Assembly (NCBI RefSeq): GCF_010994035.1
Contig: NZ_WIXN01000012.1
Span: 1 to 64,000, forward strand
Length of the DNA: 64,000 nt
Source of the DNA: Virgibacillus aidingensis
GTDB taxonomy: Bacteria; Bacillota; Bacilli; Bacillales; Amphibacillaceae
Reading direction: 5' to 3'
This document shows positions 30,452 to 38,011 of this stretch, in pieces (position 1 is the first letter of the stretch; every line of letters begins with the position of its first letter). The notes beneath the pieces were generated by a model. That model searched no databases, had not been told where the DNA came from, and saw only the letters and a list, made by a program, of their open reading frames with translations. A program made the translations under genes and the position numbers.

Positions 30452-31648
30452 TTAACTTGTTAAGAAACCCATTTCCCTGCCGACTTTTTCATATATACGA
30501 ATGGATTCATCAAGCATTTCCCTGGTATGTGCAGCACTCGGCATATTCCTGACTCTCCCTGTTCCGCGCGGCACTGTCGGGAATACGATGGACTTCGCAT
30601 ACACCCCTTCATCATATAAACGTTTACTGAATTTTTGCGTGTCATTTTCATCCCCAATGACGACAGGCGTAATCGGTGTTTCACTTTCTCCGATGTCAAA
30701 GCCCAATTCCTTCAAGCCTGATTTTAAATAATTTGCGTTCTCCCACAGCTTATCATGCAGTTCCGTACTTTCCATAAGCAGCTCGATTGCTTTTGTACTT
30801 GCGATGGCATCCGCCGGGGAAACGGCAGTAGAAAATAGGAATGGGCGGGAACGCACCTTCAGCCAATCAATCAGATTTGCTTTACCGGCAACATATCCGC
30901 CAATGACACCAATCGCTTTGGAAAGTGTACCCATTTGAAAATCCACCTTATCCTGCAGGCCAAAATGTTTTACCGTGCCGGCGCCTTTTCCAAGTACACC
31001 GGAGCCATGGGCATCATCCACATACGTAATCAAATCGAATTCCTCTGCGATTTCCACTATCTCCGGCAGTCTTGCAATATCCCCATCCATGGAAAAAACA
31101 CCATCTGTGATAACCATGATTTTATTATACTTCCCTGATTCGGCTGCCTCTTTTGCCTTCTCGCGGAGATCTTTCATGTCTGAATGGTTATAGCGTAAAA
31201 TTTTTGCTTTCGATAAACGGCAGCCATCAATAATGGAAGCGTGATTTAATTCATCGGATAAAATCGCATCATGTTTATCCATTACAGCGGAAATGGCAGC
31301 CATGTTACAGTTAAAGCCGGATTGATAGGAAATCACTGCTTCTGTCCCTTTAAATTCAGCCAGCTTCTTTTCCAGTTCTATATGCAAATCAAGCGTGCCA
31401 TTAATCGTTCTTACTGCACCTGCTCCGACACCGTGCGAGTCTACAGCCTGTTTTGCAGCCTCTTTTAATCGTTCATCCGTTGCCAGTCCAAGGTAATTAT
31501 TAGATGACAAGTTAATTAACTTTTTCCCTTCAATGTTGATTTCCGGCCCATTTGCTCCATGAACCGTTTCAATTTCATTATATAAACCCTTCTCCTTTAG
31601 ATCTGCAATATTCTCTTTCAAAAATTGATCCAATACCTTACTTGACAT
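30452..31648 (-). CDS. kbl: Glycine C-acetyltransferase (2-amino-3-ketobutyrate CoA ligase)
   Basis: PLP enzyme of the alpha-oxoamine synthase family, 398 residues. It cleaves 2-amino-3-oxobutanoate with CoA to glycine and acetyl-CoA. It shows the family [14 protein letters not shown] start, [27 protein letters not shown] and the PLP lysine in [12 protein letters not shown]. With tdh downstream it completes threonine catabolism. AAGGAGG precedes the ATG, and a cre site lies directly before it. Confidence 0.94.
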   Translation of the reverse strand: MSSKVLDQFLKENIADLKEKGLYNEIETVHGANGPEINIEGKKLINLSSNNYLGLATDERLKEAAKQAVDSHGVGAGAVRTINGTLDLHIELEKKLAEFKGTEAVISYQSGFNCNMAAISAVMDKHDAILSDELNHASIIDGCRLSKAKILRYNHSDMKDLREKAKEAAESGKYNKIMVITDGVFSMDGDIARLPEIVEIAEEFDLITYVDDAHGSGVLGKGAGTVKHFGLQDKVDFQMGTLSKAIGVIGGYVAGKANLIDWLKVRSRPFLFSTAVSPADAIASTKAIELLMESTELHDKLWENANYLKSGLKELGFDIGESETPITPVVIGDENDTQKFSKRLYDEGVYAKSIVFPTVPRGTGRVRNMPSAAHTREMLDESIRIYEKVGREMGFLTS

Positions 31649-31666
31649 TTATATCTGCCTCCTTAT

Positions 31667-31680
31667 TGTAAACGCTTTAC
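31667..31680 (-). promoter_or_regulatory. CcpA binding site (cre) of kbl-tdh
   Basis: On the minus strand it reads GTAAAGCGTTTACA, a near-symmetrical match to the cre consensus. It lies 19 bases before the kbl start, next to the ribosome binding site, so a CcpA roadblock is plausible. Confidence 0.75.
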
Positions 31681-31938
31681 CTGTTGTTATCTCCGCATTT
31701 TAATGTCTCAGCTCAGCTCACTATTTTTAAGTTTAACATAAAGCAATAAAAATGTTTAACGATAATGGAACGGATTAAAAGTAAAACTATTCCGTAATTT
31801 AAAGAGAAACATTGGCCAATTTAACATACGGGAAATGTTGCAAAAATTTCCTTAAGCATTCTCATAAAAACAGATAGTAATTTTCCTGTATGTCTATTAT
31901 AATTTTATGGGAAAATATTATTTTGGAGGAAAAAAACG

Positions 31939-32067
31939 ATGCGCAAATTATTGGTTGCTTTATTTGCAGTAGTAATCATTGGAACCGGAATTGTCGGCAT
32001 GACCCATGAGCCGGAACCGAACGAAATCATGGAAGATGAATCTAACACTACAATTATCTCATCTTAG
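31939..32067 (+). CDS. Small secreted or membrane-anchored peptide (42 aa)
   Basis: TTTTGGAGGA nine bases before the ATG and a TATAAT at 31898-31903 make this a credible small gene. The product has an N-terminal MRK, a hydrophobic stretch (LLVALFAVVIIGTGIVG) and a polar acidic tail (EPEPNEIMEDESNTT). It could be a signal-peptide-bearing exported peptide, for example a Phr-like pro-peptide, or a membrane microprotein. No family is recognised. It converges on the YocH-like gene across a shared terminator. Confidence 0.6.
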   Translation: MRKLLVALFAVVIIGTGIVGMTHEPEPNEIMEDESNTTIISS

Positions 32068-32098
32068 TTGGATGAAAATATAAGTTTAATAGAAAATA

Positions 32099-32136
32099 AA
32101 AAAGGAAAGTATCTTAGTAAAGATAACTCTCCTTTT
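32099..32136. terminator. Terminator shared by the small peptide gene and the YocH-like gene
   Basis: AAAAGGA plus AGTATCTT pair with AAAGATA plus TCTCCTTTT to form an interrupted stem flanked by A and T tracts, between two converging genes. Confidence 0.65.
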
Positions 32137-32142
32137 GTAATT

Positions 32143-32904
32143 TTATTCGACGATGGTAACGTCTACCGTGCGAACGCCCCAGTTATAGGCTTCATCCTTT
32201 GTCGGGACATGGATATCTATTTTATTTCCCTGGATGGCGCTGCCGACATCCGCTGCTGTTGCGTATCCATATCCTTCAACATACACTTCAGAGCCTAAAG
32301 GGATAACATCAGGATCGACAGCAATTACTTTTGCATTCGGGTTCTTGTTTAAGTCCACTCCGGTAGATGTGATACCTGAACAGCCATCACACTTAGCTGT
32401 ATAAGCTGTTGCTGTTACTGTAAAGGTTTCTCCTTCACTGTCAGATGCAGCATCAGCGCTGGAAGCAGAATCATTTGATGTATTTGTTTCTTCCACTGCC
32501 TCTGCACTTTCGTTTGCATTTGATTCAGAAGCAGTATCCTGATTTACATCACCATTTTGAATGAACAGTTCTTGTCCAATCAAAATCAGGTCTGTTGAAA
32601 GGTCGTTCCAATTTTTCAGATCAGATACGGTTACATCGTGGTTGTTTGCAATTCCATTCAATGTATCGCCTTGTTCTACTGTATATTTCTCTTTATTATT
32701 GATAAGCAGCAGCTCGTTTGGATGAATCGTCGTTGTGTCCAAGTCATTTAATTCTACCAATTCGTCTACGCTAGTGTCGTTTTCATTGGCGATCATCCAA
32801 AGGCTGTCCCCTTTTTGTACCTCGTATTCCCCTGCTGAAACAGTTGTTGCAGCAGTGCCAGCAATCATGATTCCTGCTACGAATGAACCTACTAATTTCT
32901 TCAT
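32143..32904 (-). CDS. LysM and 3D-domain cell wall protein (YocH-like)
   Basis: Secreted peptidoglycan-active protein of 253 residues. It has a signal peptide (to about residue 25, ...VSAGEYEV), two LysM domains (about 27-70 and 73-116) that bind glycan strands, a Ser/Glu-rich linker, and a C-terminal 3D domain (about 160-253) with the three Asp residues of the lytic transglycosylase-like double-psi barrel (VDLNKNP, AVDPDVIPLGS, DVGSAIQGNKIDIH). TGTAAT and TGTAAC half-sites upstream resemble WalR boxes, as expected for yocH, but no complete pair was found. Confidence 0.9.
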   Translation of the reverse strand: MKKLVGSFVAGIMIAGTAATTVSAGEYEVQKGDSLWMIANENDTSVDELVELNDLDTTTIHPNELLLINNKEKYTVEQGDTLNGIANNHDVTVSDLKNWNDLSTDLILIGQELFIQNGDVNQDTASESNANESAEAVEETNTSNDSASSADAASDSEGETFTVTATAYTAKCDGCSGITSTGVDLNKNPNAKVIAVDPDVIPLGSEVYVEGYGYATAADVGSAIQGNKIDIHVPTKDEAYNWGVRTVDVTIVE

Positions 32905-33309
32905 TCGGTATTCCCTCCTTCAATTTCTGACAGTGCCTATCGTACCACAGGCCAACAGACAATGCAGTTACGAGACGTTTAAGTGTCTGTTACAAGGATT
33001 ACCAAGATGAACGTAATTTATTACAAGTTTAATAGATTTATTACAAAAACACCGGAATTCATCTGTTTTGTTATAGAGAAAACGTTTTACGGGGGTTTTT
33101 TGTGGTTAATGTAATAAATTATAATCCATATTTTTGTCACTTTTTTAGGTTTTTTATAAATCTTTTATGACTATTAATCTGAAAATGAAGTACTGAGGAG
33201 GGATGAAACATGCATTAATGGCAAAATAATACAGCCATAAACTAGCTTTATGACTGTTTTTTTCTATAATATAATTTATATTCAGTGGAAGTTTATCTGA
33301 AACTATTTA
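32905..33309. other. Intergenic region with an orphan terminator
   Basis: Besides the promoter area of the YocH-like gene it contains TTGTCA (33134-33139) and TATAAA (33155-33160), an AGGAGGG followed by ATGCATTAA (a two-codon reading frame near 33210), and a terminator at 33231-33263. No normal gene fits between them. Confidence 0.45.
33231..33263 (+). terminator. Orphan terminator hairpin
   Basis: ACAGCCATAAA and TTTATGACTGT pair across a CTAG-C loop and are followed by a run of seven T residues on the plus strand. No plus-strand gene ends here. Confidence 0.65.
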
Positions 33310-33519
33310 TTAATTATCCGCTTTATGTCTGGATTCAAAGAGTTTATGTATGATTAGTCTCAACGTTATTATGATAAATACAGTAATCGATATAATCAAA
33401 AGGGCATTTATAATTATATTTGGTGACAGTCCGAATCCATCAAAAACAGCTGACACCATATAACTTACTGTAAACCCGAGCAACATGACCCCAACGACAT
33501 TTAGCATTTTGTTTATCAT
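33310..33519 (-). CDS. Small two-helix membrane protein (69 aa)
   Basis: Unrecognised. Two hydrophobic segments (about residues 5-25 and 34-57) and a basic C-terminal tail are visible. AGAGGAGAAAAT precedes the ATG. It lies downstream of the XRE/DUF2178 pair on the same strand and may belong to that operon. Confidence 0.6.
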   Translation of the reverse strand: MINKMLNVVGVMLLGFTVSYMVSAVFDGFGLSPNIIINALLIISITVFIIITLRLIIHKLFESRHKADN

Positions 33520-33575
33520 TTATTTTCTCCTCTCATTTTATAAGTACCAATCACAGTGATACATTCCATTTCATA

Positions 33576-34007
33576 CTACTTTTCCCTTTGATATTTCCAA
33601 TATAAATATTTTTGATAACCAAAGCTTATAAAATACATGCCAGCAAGAGCGAAAAATGATACTTTGTTCATATATCCAAATATGGCCATGGACAAAAGAG
33701 CAAATGGCAATAATATCATAATTATATCGAAGCCTTTAGATTTTGCGTTTCTCTCTATTGTTAACAGCCGTTCATCTTTTTCTTCTATTTCCTGATCTTT
33801 TGTCTTAGTTTTTTCATAGGAGATTCCCGAATTTGCAGCAATAAATAATACCACGCCACAGAACCCCACTGCAAATGGCACTATGTCCATCCTAATAAAA
33901 GGGATATGTAATATTTCCGCTCCCGCAAAACCCAATATAATTCCTGCCAGCAACAGTAAGGCGCCGGTTATTTCCACTAATTTTAATAATTTAATCTTTG
34001 TGTGCAT
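33576..34007 (-). CDS. DUF2178-like membrane protein
   Basis: A 143-residue protein with two pairs of membrane helices split by a charged loop reading EKDERLLTIERNAKSKGFD, the pattern of DUF2178 proteins. The ATG ending at 34007 is chosen for its position just after AGGAGGAGG; upstream in-frame starts would translate that site. It overlaps the stop of the XRE regulator gene by 17 bases. Pairs like this, a small XRE regulator plus a four-helix membrane protein, are frequent in Firmicutes with unknown function. Confidence 0.75.
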   Translation of the reverse strand: MHTKIKLLKLVEITGALLLLAGIILGFAGAEILHIPFIRMDIVPFAVGFCGVVLFIAANSGISYEKTKTKDQEIEEKDERLLTIERNAKSKGFDIIMILLPFALLSMAIFGYMNKVSFFALAGMYFISFGYQKYLYWKYQREK

Positions 34008-34206
34008 TTTCCTCCTCCTCATAAATAAAAATTTCCTCAATAGTCATCCCAAAATATCTTGCAATCTTAAAGGCTAGAATAATGGATGGATTATATCTGC
34101 CATTTTCAAGGGAGCCAATGGTCTGTCTCGTTACTTCCAGCGCGTTGGCAAGTTCTCCTTGCTTAACTCCATGTTTTTTCCTTATTTCTTCCAATCGGTT
34201 TTTCAT
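33991..34206 (-). CDS. Small XRE-family (YozG-like) transcriptional regulator
   Basis: 71 residues forming a single HTH domain: RLEEIRKKHGVKQGELANALEVTRQTIGSLENGRYNPSIILAFKIARYF, then the GMTIEEIF tail typical of the short YozG-like group. GGAGGGAG precedes the ATG. It is translationally coupled to the DUF2178 gene and is probably autoregulated through the inverted repeats at 34226-34284. Confidence 0.9.
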   Translation of the reverse strand: MKNRLEEIRKKHGVKQGELANALEVTRQTIGSLENGRYNPSIILAFKIARYFGMTIEEIFIYEEEENAHKD

Positions 34207-34225
34207 CCCTGGCTCCCTCCTTGAT

Positions 34226-34284
34226 GGAAAGTTTACTTAACATTATTTTATAATATAAATGCCTTTTTGTAAAGTTAACTTTCC
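34226..34284 (-). promoter_or_regulatory. Paired operator of the XRE regulator
   Basis: GGAAAGTTTACTT (34226-34238) and AAGTTAACTTTCC (34272-34284) are inverted copies (one mismatch) flanking an AT-rich promoter core with TATAATATAAA. The second copy contains the palindrome AAGTTAACTT. Spacing of about 46 bases between centres fits two dimers around the promoter. Confidence 0.6.
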
Positions 34285-34313
34285 ATTTTTAATCTTATTT
34301 TGGAAATAATACA

Positions 34314-34340
34314 GAAAAAAAGACCCCTTATGGAGTCTTT
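34314..34340 (-). terminator. Terminator upstream of 34361, serving the DUF1002 gene
   Basis: On the minus strand AAAGACTCC and GGGGTCTTTTTTT form a stem-loop with a T run just after the DUF1002 stop codon. Confidence 0.8.
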
Positions 34341-34360
34341 ACATGTATTACTATATCAGG

Positions 34361-35296
34361 TTAATTAAACAGCCCGCTGAAAAAATTACTGATAGCTTGA
34401 AACATTTCGCTGAAGAAATTGGCAACATTTTGCCAAAATCCCTCATCCAGCCCCAATTCTTCCGCTCTATCCATGATCGTATTGGCAATATCATCAAGCT
34501 GATTTCGCACCTGATCAAAATCAATATTCAGGTCACGCATTCTGTCAAAAAGATCAATCAGTCTTTGCCGGTCTTCTTCACTTAAATTTATTTCCAGGTT
34601 GTCCAGCTGTTCTTGCACAATTTGTTCTACTTCTTCTCTTGAGACTGGATCCATTTCCGCAATCATCTGTTTAATTTCTGTCAGCAATTGACTGACTTTC
34701 TCCTGATCCATCCCTTCCTGCTCAGCTAGATCAGTAGCAACATCCAATTCATCATTCGCCAGTTCCATCCGTTCTTTATCCAGCTCTTCGCCTTCCACGT
34801 CATATGCTTTATAAATGCCGGTCAAAGCGGAACTTCCGGTCACCTGGACCGGTGACGCTACATCCACGGTCGCATTTTCCACACCGGCTGTCAGCATGGC
34901 ATTGGCGTACATTTCCTTCGTCACGTCTGTAATATTGGAAGGCGTAATAATATTAATCGTTAACCCGTTTCCCTCTTCCTGCCGGACAATCTTGGCGCTG
35001 GAATACATATTCGAGTTCGGGTTTCCATCAATATAGTAGGCAATATCTTCTCCCGTCACATCATACTCCTCAACTTCGGAGGCTTCATCCACCCGGAGAA
35101 GGGCACGGACTTCTTCCCGCTGTGCTTCAGAAAGGGCATCTCCATATGTAACAATCGTTGAACCAATTCTTTCATTGACATTATCGGAATCACTTGCACC
35201 GCCCCCGTCATCCGCCAGGGACGACATGGTGAACCCTGTAACCAGGCCGATAACCAATACAAATAACGCAAGTATTTTAATATAGTTATTTTTCAT
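34361..35296 (-). CDS. DUF1002-domain exported protein
   Basis: A 311-residue protein with an N-terminal signal or anchor (KILALFVLVIGLVTGFTMSSLA) and a DUF1002 region: STIVTYGDALSEAQREEVRALL, IAYYIDGNPNSNMYSSAKIV, then NITDVTKEMYANAMLTAGVENATVDVASPVQVTGSSALTGIYKAY-like segments. The C-terminal third is helical and ends in an aromatic, amphipathic stretch (FWQNVANFFSEMFQAISNFF). Function is unknown; the family is common in endospore formers. It is transcribed away from the 62-bp repeat array. Confidence 0.85.
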   Translation of the reverse strand: MKNNYIKILALFVLVIGLVTGFTMSSLADDGGGASDSDNVNERIGSTIVTYGDALSEAQREEVRALLRVDEASEVEEYDVTGEDIAYYIDGNPNSNMYSSAKIVRQEEGNGLTINIITPSNITDVTKEMYANAMLTAGVENATVDVASPVQVTGSSALTGIYKAYDVEGEELDKERMELANDELDVATDLAEQEGMDQEKVSQLLTEIKQMIAEMDPVSREEVEQIVQEQLDNLEINLSEEDRQRLIDLFDRMRDLNIDFDQVRNQLDDIANTIMDRAEELGLDEGFWQNVANFFSEMFQAISNFFSGLFN

Positions 35297-35417
35297 GTAA
35301 ATTCTCCTTTTATAAAAATCTGCTGAAATAGGGGTTTACGGTAATTTATTATAGATTAATATATTTACGCCAATATCACAAGATAAAATAATGTAAACTT
35401 TTACTTTTTGGCTGGGG

Positions 35418-35983
35418 GCTCGATCGATTTTTACCTGTACTCGATCGATTCGAGTGCTTACTCGATCGATTCGAAACCTTCCCGATCAATTTTCCTCCTG
35501 ACCCGATCGATTCGCGTGATTGCTCGATCGATTCGAAACCTTCCCGATCGGTTTTCCTCCTGACTCGATCGATTCGAGTGCTTACTCGATCGATTTGAAA
35601 CCTTCCCGATCGGTTTTCCTCCTGACCCGATCGATTCGCGTGATTGCTCGATCGATTTGAACGCCTCCCGATCGGTTTTCCTCCTGACTCGATCGATTCG
35701 CGTGATTGCTCGATCGATTTGAACGCTTCCCGATCGATTTTTACCTGTACTCGATCGATTCGCGTGCTTACTCGATCGATTTGAACGCTTCCCGATCGGT
35801 TTTCCTCCTGACCCGATCGATTCGCGTGCTTGCTCGATCGATTCGAAACCTTCCCGATCGATTTTCCTCCTGACCCGATCGATTCGCGTGCTTGGTCGAT
35901 CGATTCGAAACCTTCCCGATCGGTTTTCCTCCTGTCCCGATCGGTTTTCCTCCTGACTCGATCGATTCGCCTGCTTACTCGAT
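35418..35983. repeat. Tandem array of 62-bp units built from three CGATCG-centred ~21-bp subunits
   Basis: Units start at 35439, 35501, 35563, 35625, 35687, 35749, 35811 and 35873, exactly 62 bases apart. Each has subunit A (CTCGATCGATTCGCGTGCTT-like), B (CTCGATCGATTCGAAACCTT-like) and C (CCCGATCGGTTTTCCTCCTG-like). CGATCG cores lie 20-21 bases apart throughout. A partial C unit precedes the array, and an extra C (35935-35955) plus a partial A-B end it. The C variant ending TTTTTACCTGT occurs at 35419 and 35729, 310 bases (five units) apart, which points to block duplication. 62 is not a multiple of three, so the array is not coding repeats. Confidence 0.95.
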
Positions 35984-36052
35984 TTAGCTTATTATAAGAT
36001 GCTCGTGCAAAATATTCCTGTTCCCTATGATAAGAATTTTGAAATCAAACAG

Positions 36053-36080
36053 CCTGCTTAACGAATAGCAGGTCTTTTTT
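36053..36080 (+). terminator. Intrinsic terminator beyond the repeat array
   Basis: CCTGCT (36053-36058) and AGCAGG (36067-36072) around an eight-base loop are followed by TCTTTTTTTATT on the plus strand only. No plus-strand gene precedes it, which suggests that the array region may be transcribed. Confidence 0.65.
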
Positions 36081-36318
36081 TATTCTATGCTTGTCCCCCG
36101 TAAGCATATACATGCTTTTTAATTCATATATACCTGGTATTTAATAATTACATTATAACCGTTTTTCCTCATTATGGATAGCTTCCCTTTTAGTAATGAG
36201 CATATAACTTTATTTTTAAGGCAAAATCAGTTATATTTAGGGTAACGAAATAATTTGAAGAAAGAAGGACATAACAATCGTTAATCCGAATCATATTGTA
36301 AAACGCAATTTAGCAATC

Positions 36319-37524
36319 ATGTGGTTTGCTAATTTTTTTATTGCCGGAAGCATTACAATGGTTTTACCGTTTATATCCTTGTATATTGAATCTTTCGGAG
36401 ACTTTTCTGACGCCTATGTGCAAAACTGGTCCGGCTGGATTTTTGCCATTACCTTTGTCACCGCCTTTATTTTTTCACCAATCTGGGGGCGGATTGGCGA
36501 TAAATACGGAAGAAAAAAGATTTTGATTATATCTGCCACCGGAATCGGCCTGTCGGTACTATTAATGGGGTTTGCTACAAATGTATGGCAGCTTTTTTTA
36601 TTGCGCTTTTTCATGGGGATCGTAACCGGGTTTATTCCTATTTCTCAGGCTTTTATTGCCACGCAGACTCCGAAAGAGGTTGCTGGCAGGGTTCTTGGCA
36701 CTCTGCAGACAGGAAGCATAACAGGTACATTAATGGGACCATTGCTTGGCGGGATGCTTGCAGATACATTAGGCTATGCCACTTCATTTAAAATGGTTTC
36801 GATTACTGTGTTTCTTTCCGCATTCATCGTACTTTTTGGAATAAAAGAAGTGAAGGTGAAGCTGTCTGATGATGAAAAGGATTATAAATCCTATACAAGC
36901 AAAGAAGTTTTCCTTCATATAATAAGAAAGCCTGTTTTATTGGTTGTTATGCTGATCTCCGTCCTTGTTCAAGTAGCCCATTTCAGTGTTCAGCCGATAT
37001 TATCCTTATTTGTTGCCGAAATACATGGGCCGGCCAGTATTGCTTTTTTCTCAGGATTGGCATTTTCCGCTGCAGGACTTGGAAATTTGCTGATGACAAG
37101 GCGCTGGGGGCGCTTGGGTGACCGTATTGGCTATATAAAAATATTAATTATTTTATTGTTTGCAGCCGGAATTGTGTACTTCCCCGGAGCATTTGTAACA
37201 AATATCTGGCAGCTTGTTATATTACGATTCCTGCTCGGTGTTTCAATTGGAGGAATTATACCGGTACGTATTGCATATATACGACAGGAAGCGCCATTGT
37301 CCATGCAGGGTGAAGTGCTTGGCTATAACACGAGCCTGCGCTTCTTTGGCAATATTATTGGCCCTGTACTCGGGGGTGTACTTGCCGGATTCTTTGGTTT
37401 CTCATCTGTATTTATCGTAACAAGTGCCCTGCTTATTATAAGTGGTATAATCATGCTTGTTACATGGTATAAATATGAATATGCGCCAAAACATACCCGA
37501 AGCCTGACCGCACACCAAAGATAA
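36319..37524 (+). CDS. MFS multidrug-efflux-type transporter (start uncertain)
   Basis: Twelve-helix major facilitator with the GRIGDKYGRKK loop between helices 2 and 3 and a repeat of it, GRLGDRIGYIK, in the second half; it resembles the MdtG/YttB drug exporters. The first ATG (36319) falls inside helix 1. The frame remains open upstream (codons for NPNHIVKRNLAI before it), and AAGAAGGAC lies at 36261-36270, so translation probably starts at a non-AUG codon such as ATC 36277 or ATT 36295. The annotated start is only the first conventional one. Confidence 0.85.
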   Translation: MWFANFFIAGSITMVLPFISLYIESFGDFSDAYVQNWSGWIFAITFVTAFIFSPIWGRIGDKYGRKKILIISATGIGLSVLLMGFATNVWQLFLLRFFMGIVTGFIPISQAFIATQTPKEVAGRVLGTLQTGSITGTLMGPLLGGMLADTLGYATSFKMVSITVFLSAFIVLFGIKEVKVKLSDDEKDYKSYTSKEVFLHIIRKPVLLVVMLISVLVQVAHFSVQPILSLFVAEIHGPASIAFFSGLAFSAAGLGNLLMTRRWGRLGDRIGYIKILIILLFAAGIVYFPGAFVTNIWQLVILRFLLGVSIGGIIPVRIAYIRQEAPLSMQGEVLGYNTSLRFFGNIIGPVLGGVLAGFFGFSSVFIVTSALLIISGIIMLVTWYKYEYAPKHTRSLTAHQR

Positions 37525-37626
37525 CCCCCTCCTATTTTCAGGGAACTTGATTTTATAATAAAAATATGCTAAAACTGACAGAGTCTCCTAAAGACATTAT
37601 TTTAAATTAGAAAGTAAGTGATTCAT

Positions 37627-37872
37627 ATGGGTGTCGTCGTTGTAGAAGTGTGTGACGGAAATGCAATCACTACAATTGATATAGAAGAGATTTTAGAAAA
37701 GGAATTCCCTGAAGTAGCTGTATTAATGAATGAATGTTTATCATTTTGCGGTCTATGCCGGGTAAGACCCTATGCACTGGTTAATAATAAACGCGTTTTC
37801 GGAAGCACACCGGAAGAATGTTTAGATAAAATAAGAGAAGCAATAAAAGAAGAACTGGCTGTTTATCAATAA
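37627..37872 (+). CDS. DUF1450 family protein (YuzB-like)
   Basis: 81-residue soluble protein. VEVCDGNAITT at the front and NECLSFCGLCRVRPYALVNNKRV further on show the spaced cysteines of DUF1450, a thioredoxin-like, possibly iron-sulfur-binding small family with unknown role. ATG 37627 has only a weak ribosome binding site; GTG 37618 is in frame. The terminator stem begins inside the last codons. Confidence 0.85.
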   Translation: MGVVVVEVCDGNAITTIDIEEILEKEFPEVAVLMNECLSFCGLCRVRPYALVNNKRVFGSTPEECLDKIREAIKEELAVYQ

Positions 37873-37890
37873 AAGCCAGTTCTTCTTTTT
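37846..37890 (+). terminator. Terminator of the DUF1450 gene
   Basis: AAGAAGAACTGGCT, within the coding end, pairs with AGCCAGTTCTTCTT, followed by TTTT. Confidence 0.8.
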
Positions 37891-37962
37891 AATTAAAATA
37901 TTCTTTGTTTATTGCCAAAACATGCAGCTATCCCTTTCTTTTCGGGACGATCATTGATTTAC

Positions 37963-37994
37963 CGACAAAATATTTCCCGGGAAATACTTTGTCG
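37963..37994. repeat. 32-bp near-perfect palindrome
   Basis: CGACAAAATATTTCCC and GGGAAATACTTTGTCG are complementary except for one pair, with no loop. It lies 18 bases beyond the stop of the iron alcohol dehydrogenase gene. No T run follows on either strand, so it is an operator or transcript-end structure rather than a clear terminator. Confidence 0.6.
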
Positions 37995-38011
37995 AAACTT
38001 ATTTTATTTCC

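Larger units (their letters stand above)
35297..36318. other. 1-kb intergenic region carrying the CGATCG array
   Basis: From left to right it holds the DUF1002 promoter area (ATTATA at 35348-35353 reads TATAAT on the minus strand), the 62-bp repeat array, an intrinsic terminator with no gene before it, and the leader of the MFS gene. No reading frame with a ribosome binding site was found. Confidence 0.7.

Noticed and set aside
31649-31938. T-box or amino acid riboswitch before kbl-tdh
   Set aside because: No T-box sequence, specifier stem or leader terminator is visible; the cre site explains the regulation sufficiently.
32999-33060. Complete WalR box before the YocH-like gene
   Set aside because: Several TGTAAT or TGTAAC half-sites occur, but none is paired with a second TGTWAH at the required five-base spacing.
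35418-35983. CRISPR array
   Set aside because: Units are contiguous and contain no unique spacers, subunits are diverged copies of each other, and no cas gene is in the window.
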